The position numbers and the translations under genes are program-made. A stretch of DNA of 64,000 nucleotides from Deltaproteobacteria bacterium (GTDB taxonomy: Bacteria > Desulfobacterota > Syntrophia > Syntrophales > UBA8958): positions 49,491 to 113,490 of the forward strand of contig JAKPCH010000095.1 in NCBI GenBank assembly GCA_029553375.1. Direction: 5' to 3'. The notes beneath the pieces are model-generated. The model was not told where the DNA came from and did not search any database. It saw only the letters and a program-made list of their open reading frames with translations. Positions 31,425 to 41,386 of this stretch are shown piece by piece (position 1 is the stretch's first letter; each line of letters opens with the position of its first letter).

Positions 31425-32726
31425 TTGATACCCCGCTACAGCCGGGAACGGATGGCCGCCATCTGGTCCAGCGAGAACCGTTACCGTAAATGGCTCGAGA
31501 TCGAGATCCTGGCCTGTGAGGCCATGGCGCGAAAGGGGCTGGTCCCTGAGGAGGCCCTGAAGGTCATCAAGGAACGGGCGGGTTTCGACGCGGCGAGGAT
31601 CGACGAGATCGAGAGGGTCACCAAGCATGACGTGATCGCCTTCCTGACGTGCGTCAACGAGCGGGTGGGCGAGGCGGGACGCTTCCTCCACATGGGGCTC
31701 ACCTCCTCCGACATCCTCGACACCTCCCTCGCCGCCCTCCTCAGGGAGGCGGCGGACATACTCCTCGAGGATCTCGACGAGCTTCTGGGGGTGATCAAGC
31801 GGAGGGCCTTCGAGCACAAGCATACCGTCATGATCGGTCGATCCCACGGTATCCACGCCGAGCCCATCACCTTCGGTCTGAAACTGGCCGTCTGGTACCA
31901 GGAGACACTCCGCAACCGCCGGCGCCTCGTCAGGGCCAAAGAGGTCGTCAGCGTGGGGAAGATCGCCGGCGCCGTCGGCACCTATTCCTTCGTCGATCCC
32001 GACGTGGAGGAGTACGTCTGCGCGAGGATGGGCCTGAAGCCCGCCCCCGTCTCCACCCAGATCGTTCAGCGGGACCGCCATGCGGAATTCTTCACGGCCC
32101 TGGCCATCTGCGCCTCGTCCATAGAGAAGTTCGCCGTGGAGATCCGCCACCTCCAGAGGACGGAGGTTCGGGAGGCGGAGGAATACTTTTCCCCCGGACA
32201 GAAGGGCTCTTCCGCCATGCCCCACAAGCGCAACCCCGTCCTTTCGGAGAATCTCTCGGGCCTGGCGAGATTGATGAGGTCTTACGCCCTCGCCGCCATG
32301 GAGGACGTGCCCCTGTGGCATGAGCGGGACATCAGCCATTCGTCGGTGGAGCGGGTCATCGCCCCCGACGCCACCATCCTGCTCGATTTCATGCTCAAGA
32401 GGTTCACGGACCTCCTGGAGCGCCTTGTCGTTTATCCCGAGAGGATGAAGACCAATCTGGAGATGACCCGGGGGGTCATTTTCTCCCAGATGGTCCTTCT
32501 GAAACTGATCGAGGGGGGCATGACCAGGGAAGAGGCCTATGCCGTCGTCCAAACCCACGCCATGAGGGCCTGGCTGGAGGGGAAGGAATTCAAGGAACTC
32601 CTCCTCGCCGATCAGAGGGTCTCGTCTCTCGTCTCACCCGATGAGATGGACCGCCTCTTCCGGGTGGAAAATTTCCTCCGTTATCTCGATCACACCTATG
32701 ACCGGGTCTTTGGGGAAGAATCATGA
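31425..32726 (+). CDS. purB: Adenylosuccinate lyase (TTG start after AGGAGGA)
   Basis: [27 protein letters not shown]; signature [12 protein letters not shown]. Confidence 0.96.
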   Translation: MIPRYSRERMAAIWSSENRYRKWLEIEILACEAMARKGLVPEEALKVIKERAGFDAARIDEIERVTKHDVIAFLTCVNERVGEAGRFLHMGLTSSDILDTSLAALLREAADILLEDLDELLGVIKRRAFEHKHTVMIGRSHGIHAEPITFGLKLAVWYQETLRNRRRLVRAKEVVSVGKIAGAVGTYSFVDPDVEEYVCARMGLKPAPVSTQIVQRDRHAEFFTALAICASSIEKFAVEIRHLQRTEVREAEEYFSPGQKGSSAMPHKRNPVLSENLSGLARLMRSYALAAMEDVPLWHERDISHSSVERVIAPDATILLDFMLKRFTDLLERLVVYPERMKTNLEMTRGVIFSQMVLLKLIEGGMTREEAYAVVQTHAMRAWLEGKEFKELLLADQRVSSLVSPDEMDRLFRVENFLRYLDHTYDRVFGEES

Positions 32727-33343
32727 CGAGACGATACGGGACGGTCTTGGCTTTTCTTTTCCTCGCCCTCCTCTTTGCGGGTTGCGGGGGTTTCAAGGGA
32801 TACGTGGCCGATTACCTGGCCATCGGCCGGGAAATGGGGCTGTCGGAGGGGTATCTCGATACCCTCGGTAAATGGACGAGGGAAAAGACGGGTTATTCCC
32901 AGTTTGAAACCCGTTTTTACCTCGCCGTCACCTACCGCTCCGCCGACATGAACCGGGCCTTCCTTATGGAGCAGGCCCGTGTCCTCCAATTGACGGAAGA
33001 GGAATTAAAGGGGAAAAGACGTCTCCAGGAGGAGACGGACAGGGAGTTCACGACCTTCTTTCTCTACGCCTACACCGACGACCGCCTCGCGAACGATTTC
33101 GCCGAGAGGGGTTCCATGTGGCGGATCTACCTCGTCGACGACCAGGGAAAGAAACACGCCCCCTTGGAGGTCCGCAAGGTGGACAGGGTGACCCCCGAGA
33201 TCGAGGCCTTCTACCCCTATGTAAACCGCCATTTCGGCAGCTGTTACAACCTCAAGTTCCCCCGCCAGGGGAGAGACGATTTGAAGCTCGTCTTCACGAG
33301 CGTTCTGGGTGAGGCGACCCTGAGCTGGGGGAACGTGAAATGA
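32723..33343 (+). CDS. Hypothetical lipoprotein
   Basis: Lipobox LLFAGCGG; overlaps purB stop (ATGA). Confidence 0.7.
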   Translation: MTRRYGTVLAFLFLALLFAGCGGFKGYVADYLAIGREMGLSEGYLDTLGKWTREKTGYSQFETRFYLAVTYRSADMNRAFLMEQARVLQLTEEELKGKRRLQEETDREFTTFFLYAYTDDRLANDFAERGSMWRIYLVDDQGKKHAPLEVRKVDRVTPEIEAFYPYVNRHFGSCYNLKFPRQGRDDLKLVFTSVLGEATLSWGNVK

Positions 33344-34934
33344 CCGTGTCCCGAAGCCAGTTTTGATCGTCCGCTTCGGGATAATCGAGGTTGTAGTGGA
33401 GGCCCCTGCTCTCTTTCCTCGTCATGGCGCAGGCGATGATCAGCTTCGCCACGATGGCGATGTTTCGTAGCTCCAGCAGATCCCTCGTGACGACGAAGTT
33501 TCGATAGTACTCCTCGATCTCGCGGCCGATGAGGTCGATGCGCCTCTTTGCCCGCTCCAGGCGTTTGTCCGATCTGACGATCCCCACATAATGCCACATG
33601 CAGCGACGGATTTCGTCCCAGTTGTGGGACACGACGATGGATTCGTCGCTCTCCGTCGCCCCGCGGTTGTCCCAGGGTCGGATCGTCATGTCCGGTTCCG
33701 GGACCTTGGGGAACATCTCGGCGATCCGCAGGAAGGTCCGGTGGGCGAATACCACGGCCTCGAGGAGGGAATTGCTCGCCAGGCGGTTGGCTCCGTGGAG
33801 ACCCGTGCAGGCCACCTCGCCGCAGGCGAAGAGACCGTCGATGGTCGTCTCTCCGAAGTGGTTCACCATCACCCCGCCGCAGAGGTAATGGGCCGCCGGC
33901 ACCACGGGTATGGGGTCCACGGCGATGTCGATGCCGAACTCGAGACATTTCCTGTAGATGTTGGGGAAGCGCGACGAGAGAAAATCCCGGTCGCGGTGGG
34001 TGATGTCGAGGAGGACGTAATCGTCGCCCGATCTCTTCAGCTCCCGGTCGATGGCCTTTGCCACCACGTCGCGGGGGGCGAGGCTCTTCATGGGGTGGTA
34101 TCTCTCCATGAAGGTCTCACCGCTCTTGAGGCGAAGGACCCCCCCCTCGCCCCGGACGGCCTCGCTGATGAGAAAGGATTTGGCCTCGGGATGGTAGAGG
34201 CAGGTGGGGTGGAACTGGATAAATTCCATGTTGGCGATGAGGGCCCCGGCGCGATAGGCCATGGCGATGCCGTCCCCCGTGGCGATGTCCGGGTTCGTCG
34301 TCACCAGATAGACCTTGCCGCACCCGCCGGAGGCGAGGACGACGAAGCGCGCCCGGAAGGTATGGACCACGTTTTGGTGGTAATCGTATACGTAGGCACC
34401 CAGGCAGCGCGGCCTCTGGGTTCCTTGCTGATCCTTCAGAGACGAGGAGAGGATGAGGTCGATGGCGACAAAGTTCTCGTAGACGTGGACGGTCTTCATG
34501 CGGGAGACCTTTTCCGTCAGGGCCCGCTCGATCTCACGCCCCGTGAGGTCGCCGGCGTGGAGGACGCGGCGGTGGGAATGGCCGCCTTCCCTCCCGAGGT
34601 CATAGGTGTGACCGACCTCGATCTCCGCCCGGGTAAATTCCACCCCCCACCTCACGAGCTCCTCGATCCGAGCCGGCCCCTCCTTGACGACGAACTCGAC
34701 CACCTCGGGATGGGACAGGCCGGCGCCGCAGATCAGGGTGTCACGGATGTGGGACTCATAACTGTCCTGTTGGTCATGGACGGCCGCGATCCCGCCCTGG
34801 GCGTAGTTGGTGTTGGATTCGAATTTCTCCTTCTTGGTGACCACGGCGACGGTGCCCAGTTCGGAGGCCTTGATGGCCAGGCTCAATCCGGCTATGCCAC
34901 TACCTATGATGAGTATATCAGTGGTTATTTCCAT
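33294..34934 (-). CDS. nadB: L-aspartate oxidase
   Basis: DILIIGSGIAGLSLAIKASELG FAD motif; VPAAHYLCGGVMVNHFGETTIDGLFACGEVACTGLHGANRLASNSLLEAVVF. Confidence 0.95.
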   Translation of the reverse strand: MEITTDILIIGSGIAGLSLAIKASELGTVAVVTKKEKFESNTNYAQGGIAAVHDQQDSYESHIRDTLICGAGLSHPEVVEFVVKEGPARIEELVRWGVEFTRAEIEVGHTYDLGREGGHSHRRVLHAGDLTGREIERALTEKVSRMKTVHVYENFVAIDLILSSSLKDQQGTQRPRCLGAYVYDYHQNVVHTFRARFVVLASGGCGKVYLVTTNPDIATGDGIAMAYRAGALIANMEFIQFHPTCLYHPEAKSFLISEAVRGEGGVLRLKSGETFMERYHPMKSLAPRDVVAKAIDRELKRSGDDYVLLDITHRDRDFLSSRFPNIYRKCLEFGIDIAVDPIPVVPAAHYLCGGVMVNHFGETTIDGLFACGEVACTGLHGANRLASNSLLEAVVFAHRTFLRIAEMFPKVPEPDMTIRPWDNRGATESDESIVVSHNWDEIRRCMWHYVGIVRSDKRLERAKRRIDLIGREIEEYYRNFVVTRDLLELRNIAIVAKLIIACAMTRKESRGLHYNLDYPEADDQNWLRDTVISRSPSSGSPHPERS

Positions 34935-35023
34935 GACGCCCCCGTCGAGAAGATCGTTTACAACACCGACAAAGTCCTATATAGAATCTTCACCCCTTTG
35001 AAAAGGGAAATATCGGTTTTTTC

Positions 35024-36031
35024 ATGATTGTTTTGGGAATCGAATCCTCCTGCGACGAGACGGCGGCCGCGGTGGTGCGGGACGGGACGGTCATTCTTTC
35101 CAACGTCGTCGCCTCGCAGATCGAAGTCCACGGCCCCTACGGCGGCGTCGTGCCGGAGATCGCATCGCGCAAGCACATCGAGGCCATCGGTTTTGTCATT
35201 CGGGAGGCCCTCGACAAGGCTGAGGTGGATCGGCACGATATCGAGGGGATCGCCGTGACCCGCGGACCCGGCCTCGTGGGGTCTCTCCTGGTCGGTCTTT
35301 CCATGGCCAAGGCCCTCGCCTACGCCCTGGGGATCCCCCTCGTGGGGGTGAACCATCTGGTGGGTCACATGGCGGCCGTTTTCCTTGGCCGGGACCGCCC
35401 CGCCTTCCCATTCGTTTGTCTGATCGTCTCCGGCGGCCACACGACCCTCTGTGCCGTGAGGGATTTTGAAGATGTCTCCGTTCTTGGTCAGACGCGGGAC
35501 GACGCCGCCGGCGAGGCCTTCGACAAGGCCGCGAAGCTCCTCGGTATCGGTTACCCCGGGGGAATCGTCATCGATCGTCTGGCCCGACGGGGAGACGGCC
35601 GGGTTGTACCCTTCCCGCGGGCGATGAGGCAGAGCCTCGATTTCAGTTTCAGCGGCCTGAAGACTTCGTTGGTGAATCTCCTCAAGAGACGTGCTTGCCC
35701 CTTCACGGAGGAAGAATTGCCGGACGTGGCGGCTTCTTATCAGGAAGCCGTGGTGGAGGTCTTGGTGGAGAAGACGTTGAGGGCGGCGGAGGAGACGGCC
35801 ATGGAAAGGGTGGTGGTATGCGGCGGCGTCGCGGCCAACAGCCGCTTGCGCGACCTCTTTGCCGAGAGGGCCGCCGTCTCGGGCGTCCGGGTTTACATAC
35901 CCCCCGCCGATCTGTGCACGGACAATGCCGCCATGGTCGCCGCCGCCGGTGACTACCTGCTAAGGAAGGGGAGAAGAGACGGTTTGGATCTGAACGCCCT
36001 TTCCCGTTGGCCCCTCGGACTCGCCCTTTGA
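35024..36031 (+). CDS. tsaD: tRNA N6-adenosine threonylcarbamoyltransferase
   Basis: LGIESSCDETAAAVV; VNHLVGHMAAVFL; VCGGVAANSRLR. Confidence 0.96.
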   Translation: MIVLGIESSCDETAAAVVRDGTVILSNVVASQIEVHGPYGGVVPEIASRKHIEAIGFVIREALDKAEVDRHDIEGIAVTRGPGLVGSLLVGLSMAKALAYALGIPLVGVNHLVGHMAAVFLGRDRPAFPFVCLIVSGGHTTLCAVRDFEDVSVLGQTRDDAAGEAFDKAAKLLGIGYPGGIVIDRLARRGDGRVVPFPRAMRQSLDFSFSGLKTSLVNLLKRRACPFTEEELPDVAASYQEAVVEVLVEKTLRAAEETAMERVVVCGGVAANSRLRDLFAERAAVSGVRVYIPPADLCTDNAAMVAAAGDYLLRKGRRDGLDLNALSRWPLGLAL

Positions 36032-36480
36032 ATATCGTCAAGAAGCGTTTGCGGGAATTCTACGATCGCTGCCTCAGCCTGAGGGGAGACCCTAAAGATC
36101 TCGCCCGGGGGCTCGCCTTGGGGGTCTTTATCGGCGTCACCCCCACCATACCTTTTCACACGGCCTTGATCGTCATGATCGGTACCGCCTTCCGCCTCAA
36201 CATCACCGCCGCCTACCTGGGCTCGTGGCTCATTTCCAACCCGGTGACCATCCCCCTCTTCTATCTCTTCCAGTATCGGTTGGGCGTCGCCGTCCTGGGG
36301 ATGCCCGTGTATGACTGGGCCATCACGGAATACACCCTCTCGGCTGTCCTGTACCTGGGGGCCCACATCTTGATCCCCCTGCTGACGGGCGGGGTGATCA
36401 TGGCCCCCTTTTTCGGGATCCCGGCCTATTTCCTCGCCTATCGGTTCCTCCGCCGGGTCCGCCCCGCGGTGTCTTCATGA
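36007..36480 (+). CDS. DUF2062 membrane protein
   Basis: LARGLALGVFIGVTPTIPFHTALIVMIGTAFRLNITAAYLGSWLISNPVTIP pattern; TTG 36028 is an alternative start. Confidence 0.85.
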   Translation: MAPRTRPLNIVKKRLREFYDRCLSLRGDPKDLARGLALGVFIGVTPTIPFHTALIVMIGTAFRLNITAAYLGSWLISNPVTIPLFYLFQYRLGVAVLGMPVYDWAITEYTLSAVLYLGAHILIPLLTGGVIMAPFFGIPAYFLAYRFLRRVRPAVSS

Positions 36481-37310
36481 AAGTCGCCGGGTTACCCAAG
36501 AAACGCCTGGGCCAGACGTTTCTGAAAGAGCCCTCCCTGGCCGTCAAGATCGTCCACGCCGCCGACATCTCGGGGGAGGATACGGTGGTGGAGATCGGGG
36601 CCGGAGCGGGCATCCTGACGCGGGAGATAGCAAAACGGGCCGGGCGGGTCGTGGCCCTCGAGATAGATCCCGTCCTGGTGGACGGTCTGGAGAGGGCATG
36701 GGCGGGCGATCCCCGGGTGTTGATCGTCAGACAAGACGTCCTGAAATATGACTTCCGTGCGCCCTTCCGGGAAAGGGGCGATGAGCGGCGCCTCAAGATC
36801 GTCGGCAACGTGCCCTATTACATAACGACCCCCATCTTCTTCCGTCTGTTGGCCTTTCGGGAGGTCGTCGAGACGGCGGTGCTCATGGTTCAGAAAGAGG
36901 TGGCCCTCCGTCTGACCGCCCAACCCGGCACGAAGGACTACGGCATCCCCACGGTGATCGGGGCTGTCTTCTCGGGGATCAAGATCCTCTTCACCGTTCC
37001 CCCTTCCTGCTTCTACCCTCGTCCCAAGGTGGAGTCGGCGGTGATAAGAGTGGATTTCAATGTGCCGACGCCCGCGGCGAGAGACGAGGCGTTGTTCGCG
37101 GCGGTGGTGAGGAAGGCCTTTTCCCGCCGCCGCAAGACCGTCTGGAACAATTTGAGGGATTTCGGGGGGGGTGTCTATAGGGAGGAGGAGATAAGAAAGG
37201 CCCTGGCTGAGTCGGGTATAGACATTTCCGCCCGTGCCGAGACCGTCTCCCCTCCCCGATTCGTGACCCTTGCCAATATCTTATCCGAAAGGATGGTCGG
37301 TAATGACTGA
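36477..37310 (+). CDS. rsmA: 16S rRNA (adenine1518/1519-N6,N6)-dimethyltransferase
   Basis: KKRLGQTFLKEPSLAVKIV, VEIGAGAGILTREIA, NVPYYITTPI. Confidence 0.95.
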   Translation: MKVAGLPKKRLGQTFLKEPSLAVKIVHAADISGEDTVVEIGAGAGILTREIAKRAGRVVALEIDPVLVDGLERAWAGDPRVLIVRQDVLKYDFRAPFRERGDERRLKIVGNVPYYITTPIFFRLLAFREVVETAVLMVQKEVALRLTAQPGTKDYGIPTVIGAVFSGIKILFTVPPSCFYPRPKVESAVIRVDFNVPTPAARDEALFAAVVRKAFSRRRKTVWNNLRDFGGGVYREEEIRKALAESGIDISARAETVSPPRFVTLANILSERMVGND

Positions 37311-37656
37311 GGAGAAGAGAAGACGAACGAGGGTCAAGGGCCATTTTACAGTGACCCTCGAGATCGAGGGCAGAGCGTACCAGGTCGAGACGGTCAACAT
37401 CAGTCTCAACGGGATCCTCTGTGAGGCCTATCCCGCCATCAAGGCCGGAACTAAGGCCTACGTGGCCATCACCCTCGGCGAGGGGGCCCTCATCTCCGCC
37501 CGGGGCCGGGTGACGCGCAGTGATGAAGGAGGACTGGCCGTTTCCTTCGATCATGTCGACGAGAACGGTTTTTTCCACCTGCGCCGTTTGGTCGAATGGA
37601 ACCTCGGGGATGCCGATTTGGTAGAGCGGGAACTCAAAAAGACGGGATTTTCCTGA
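37303..37656 (+). CDS. PilZ domain protein
   Basis: RRRTR and NISLNG motifs; ATG overlaps rsmA stop. Confidence 0.85.
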   Translation: MTEEKRRRTRVKGHFTVTLEIEGRAYQVETVNISLNGILCEAYPAIKAGTKAYVAITLGEGALISARGRVTRSDEGGLAVSFDHVDENGFFHLRRLVEWNLGDADLVERELKKTGFS

Positions 37657-37667
37657 AAGGCCGGCCG

Positions 37668-38852
37668 TCACACCACCCCCGCCTTGCTAAGGGCGGTGAT
37701 CTCGTCGGGGCCGTATCCGAGGCCGGTCAGGATCTCGGCCGTATGTTGACCGAGGACGGGCGGTGGTGAAGAAGGGCCCGCCGGAGGTGTGGGAAAGGCC
37801 GAGAAGAGAACGGGAAAACTCTGCTGCAGGATCGTGCCGTCTTCCGGGTGGTCCACGGTGTACCAGGGTGGGCGATGACGCAGGCGGGGATTCGTCATGG
37901 CCTCCTGGGGGTTTATCACCGGATCGACCAAGGCCTGGGAACCATTAAAGATCTCGAGCCATTCCTCCCGGGACTTTTTTTTGAAGATGTCACCCAGGAT
38001 CGCCATCATTTCCCTTTGCCGCTCCGGTGGGGCCTCCCGTTCCGACGCCAGTTCCGGCACCCCCAGGGTTGCGCACAAATCACGCCAGAATCTATCTTCC
38101 AGACACCCCACGGCCAGGTAGCGGCCGTCTTTTGTCTCGTAGACGTTGTAACAGGCAGACCCCCCGCCGACGATGGTACGTCCCCTCTCCAGGGGGAGGG
38201 GTGACAGGAGCTGTTCGGCCATCGTCAGGGCGACGAAGGGGTTGAGACAATGCAGGAGGCTGACGTCTATCCGCTGCCCCTCGCCCGTCCTCTCCCGCAT
38301 GAGAAGGGCCGCCAGTATGGAAAGGGCGGCCTGGATGCCGCCGCCCGCACCGGCGATCTGGATGGCCGGGACGATAGGGGCGCCGTCCCTCCCCCCCAGG
38401 AGATGGAGGACACCGCTTTTGGCGAGGAGGTTAAGATCGTGGGCGGGCCGGGCGGCCTCGGGACCTTCCTGACCGTAGCCCGTGAGGGAGCAGTAGACGA
38501 GGCGCTTGTTGATATCCCTGAGGCTCTCGAATCCGAGACCCAACTTTGCCATGTATCCGGGTCGAAAGCTCTCCACGAGGACGTCGGCGGAGACGACCAT
38601 CTTCTTGAGGATGTCCCGGCCCTCTTTATGCTTGACATCGAGGGTCATCCCCCTTTTCCCCCGGTTGACGACGTGGAAGTAGGCGCCCGTCTTTCCGATT
38701 CGGGGGTGGGCCCTTCTGAATCCGTCGCCCCCTAAGGGATGTTCGACCTTGATCACGTCGGCGCCCAGATCGGCCAGTATCTGGGTGCAGAGCCCGCCCG
38801 GGAGGTGTTGTGACAGATCGATGACGCGGAGGTCTTTAAGGACATTATCCAT
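37668..38852 (-). CDS. CaiB/BaiF family CoA transferase
   Basis: [69 protein letters not shown]. Confidence 0.93.
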   Translation of the reverse strand: MDNVLKDLRVIDLSQHLPGGLCTQILADLGADVIKVEHPLGGDGFRRAHPRIGKTGAYFHVVNRGKRGMTLDVKHKEGRDILKKMVVSADVLVESFRPGYMAKLGLGFESLRDINKRLVYCSLTGYGQEGPEAARPAHDLNLLAKSGVLHLLGGRDGAPIVPAIQIAGAGGGIQAALSILAALLMRERTGEGQRIDVSLLHCLNPFVALTMAEQLLSPLPLERGRTIVGGGSACYNVYETKDGRYLAVGCLEDRFWRDLCATLGVPELASEREAPPERQREMMAILGDIFKKKSREEWLEIFNGSQALVDPVINPQEAMTNPRLRHRPPWYTVDHPEDGTILQQSFPVLFSAFPTPPAGPSSPPPVLGQHTAEILTGLGYGPDEITALSKAGVV

Positions 38853-38864
38853 GGCCGGACACCC

Positions 38865-39839
38865 CTACAGAATCAGTCTCGCCGCCTCTTCCCTATCCAG
38901 GGGCAAGGCGAAGATCACAGACGATCCCTGCTCCGTTTCGCACCAGACCGGGACTTCCCTGTCCCGGGGGGCGCCTCCGTAGAGGGCGCAGAGGGCCGCG
39001 GCCAGGGTCCGGGTTTCGTCGTCACCCCCGCCGGGGATGAGGACGGTGGGACCGGGACGCCCCTGGAGCCTTAGAAGATCGTCGCCCGCCTCCCTGAGGG
39101 CGCCTATGGCCCGGTTGTCGGCGCTGTTGCGACCGACGACTATCGTCCTGTCCGCCGGGGCCTTGAAATGGCGGCCGTGTTTCAGGAGTTCGATCTCCCT
39201 CAGGGACGGGTCGGGACGAATGGAGAAAAGATGACGCAAGCGGCGCGAGAACATGGGATCCGTGAGGAGACAACCCCCCGCCGGCGGTTCGTAATGGCTC
39301 AAGCCGTAACGGCCGGCCAGATCCATCTGCGTTTTCCTCCCCCTCCCCTGGATGGCGAGGAGCCTGGCGCGGTCCACCAGGCCCTCTTTTTCGGGTATGG
39401 TCTCCTCGAGCAGCGCCGCGGACAGGGGGCGGAGTATCAAGCCTTCGTAGCCCGAGTTTTTGGCCACGATGTGGAGTGATTGCCTCGTCTGGGACATGGG
39501 TCTTTGACCGAGGACCTCGCCCGTGATCAAGAACTGGGATCCCGTCTCAGCCAACAGATCCCCCGCTTTTTTGAGCATCAGGGTATGGCAGTCAATGCAG
39601 GGGTTCATGTTCCTGCCGTAACCGTAGCGGGGATTCTTGAGCATCCGCAGATGATCGGGGGTAAAGTCATGGACCAAGAGGGGAAGGACGATCCGTTCCG
39701 CCGCCGCCTGGGCCTTCGCGGCACCGAAGAAGGGGGTCACGAAGGTAACCCCCGTCACGTCGATCCCCTGCTCGCGGATCACCAGGACGGCGAGGACACT
39801 GTCGAGACCGCCGGAAAACAAGGCCAATGCCCGCGTCAT
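38865..39839 (-). CDS. ThiI/MnmA-like PP-loop tRNA thiolation protein
   Basis: ALFSGGLDSVLAV PP-loop, NPCIDCHTLMLKKA, FLITGEVLGQRPMSQ. Confidence 0.8.
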   Translation of the reverse strand: MTRALALFSGGLDSVLAVLVIREQGIDVTGVTFVTPFFGAAKAQAAAERIVLPLLVHDFTPDHLRMLKNPRYGYGRNMNPCIDCHTLMLKKAGDLLAETGSQFLITGEVLGQRPMSQTRQSLHIVAKNSGYEGLILRPLSAALLEETIPEKEGLVDRARLLAIQGRGRKTQMDLAGRYGLSHYEPPAGGCLLTDPMFSRRLRHLFSIRPDPSLREIELLKHGRHFKAPADRTIVVGRNSADNRAIGALREAGDDLLRLQGRPGPTVLIPGGGDDETRTLAAALCALYGGAPRDREVPVWCETEQGSSVIFALPLDREEAARLIL

Positions 39840-41257
39840 CGGTACCTCAGCAGCTGGAAGTCCGTGTCCCCGGCGAGGGCACGGTAGAGCTCCGGTGGGA
39901 GATCGAAATCGACCAAAAAGAGGGGTCTTCCCCCCTCCGGAGCGACGCGGATGACGGGGAACACGACACGCGCCGCGTCAGCCCCTTTCTTTGAGACGGG
40001 GAAGGAGTAAGGCCCCTCTTCGTGGGGGATCCCCAGGGCCTTGAGGACCTTGACGATGGCCCTGTCGGGAGGCTCCCCGCCCGTTATGGTCACCACCTGA
40101 GTTTTCCTGGCCTTGAGGATGCTGCTGAATTGGGCGGGTAGTCTCCGTGAGACGACGATGAGCCTGTCGGCACCCTTGGCGATGAAGAGGTCGGCCCGGA
40201 TGGAGATGTTGAAACCGTCCCGGGCCATGTCGAAGACGCCGACGTCCACATCTTTTTTCGTTTCGTAGCCGAGGCGGTGGAGAAGATCTTTCAGTATCTC
40301 CCTGGGCTCTGATCCCTGGAGACGGTCCGGTTGGGAAGGCCCTGATGCGGGGGGAACCCGGTTGGGAGCGGGGAGGACCTTGTCTCCCATCATCTCCGAC
40401 ACCGTCGTTCCCAGTTCCTTGAGGTAATGAAAGACAGGGCCGGGCAGCCGTTCCTCCTCGGATTCGATGATCCTGACCACCTGGAGGGGTGTTTTTTCCT
40501 CCTTAGGGTCTTTTTTCGTGATCAGGGCAGAGGCGGTCATTCGTACGGCCGGTTTTTCCCCGATGGTGCAAGGGGCCCTTCGCGCCTTCATCGAGAAATT
40601 TTTCGTGGCGTTTACGCATTTCATAAGGGTGTCAAGGACGGATTCGTTTTCCGCCGGTACCACGAAACGGTAGGAGGGCCAGGTTTTTTCCACCAGTTCC
40701 TTCAAATGGTCCGGCAGGCGCCGGTTTGTGTCGATGAAGACGATGGTCCCGTCGTCGAAGTGCACCATGGGCACGAGGCGGCAGTCGACGACGACCTGTC
40801 CCACGTCGGGAAGGGGTAAGTAGTGGGTTCCTTGCCGATTTACGACGGCGTTCATCCGACCCAGCAGTTCCTTGAGGACGGCCATGCGATCCTCCCAGGA
40901 GGGCCCTTTGGACGTCTCGGTGAGGCCCAACCCTGGGGTTTCGGTGGCGGGAGGCTGATCGGCCTTGGCGGGGAGGATCAATCTCTGTCCCGGATAGATC
41001 TTGTTGAGGTCCTTGATGTGGGGGTTGTACCGGCGGACAAGGGATAAACGGGGCATGGCCTGTCCGTATTCACGCCTGAGGATGCCGTAGAGCCATTCAC
41101 CCTCTCGCACGACGTGGACTGTAGAGTCTTTGGGAAGCCTCGGGGTCTTGGTGAAGACGAGACGGGCCGTTTCTTCCTTTCCGAGAACGTCCGGGGGAAA
41201 GAAAAAAGGCGCCCCGAGGGCGAAGAGAAAAAGGAGAAAGATCCCCCGTGCGTACAT
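39836..41257 (-). CDS. Secreted LysM-domain protein
   Basis: Signal peptide MYARGIFLLFLFALGAPFF; VVREGEWLYGILRREYG...NPHIKDLNKIYPGQRLILP. Confidence 0.78.
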   Translation of the reverse strand: MYARGIFLLFLFALGAPFFFPPDVLGKEETARLVFTKTPRLPKDSTVHVVREGEWLYGILRREYGQAMPRLSLVRRYNPHIKDLNKIYPGQRLILPAKADQPPATETPGLGLTETSKGPSWEDRMAVLKELLGRMNAVVNRQGTHYLPLPDVGQVVVDCRLVPMVHFDDGTIVFIDTNRRLPDHLKELVEKTWPSYRFVVPAENESVLDTLMKCVNATKNFSMKARRAPCTIGEKPAVRMTASALITKKDPKEEKTPLQVVRIIESEEERLPGPVFHYLKELGTTVSEMMGDKVLPAPNRVPPASGPSQPDRLQGSEPREILKDLLHRLGYETKKDVDVGVFDMARDGFNISIRADLFIAKGADRLIVVSRRLPAQFSSILKARKTQVVTITGGEPPDRAIVKVLKALGIPHEEGPYSFPVSKKGADAARVVFPVIRVAPEGGRPLFLVDFDLPPELYRALAGDTDFQLLRYR

Positions 41258-41324
41258 ACCAACCCCCTCTGTTAGAGTAGCCTCCATAGCGAAAGAGGCA
41301 TCTTCTGTCAACGTTCCAAAAAGA

Positions 41325-41359
41325 GGAATGCCGTAACCGGCATCCGATCACGGCATTCC
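41325..41359 (-). terminator. Rho-independent terminator after acyl-CoA dehydrogenase
   Basis: GGAATGCCGT/ACGGCATTCC 10-bp perfect stem; minus strand continues TCTTTTT. Confidence 0.8.
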
Positions 41360-41386
41360 ATGGGCTGGCTTGCGATGTTTGATCGA

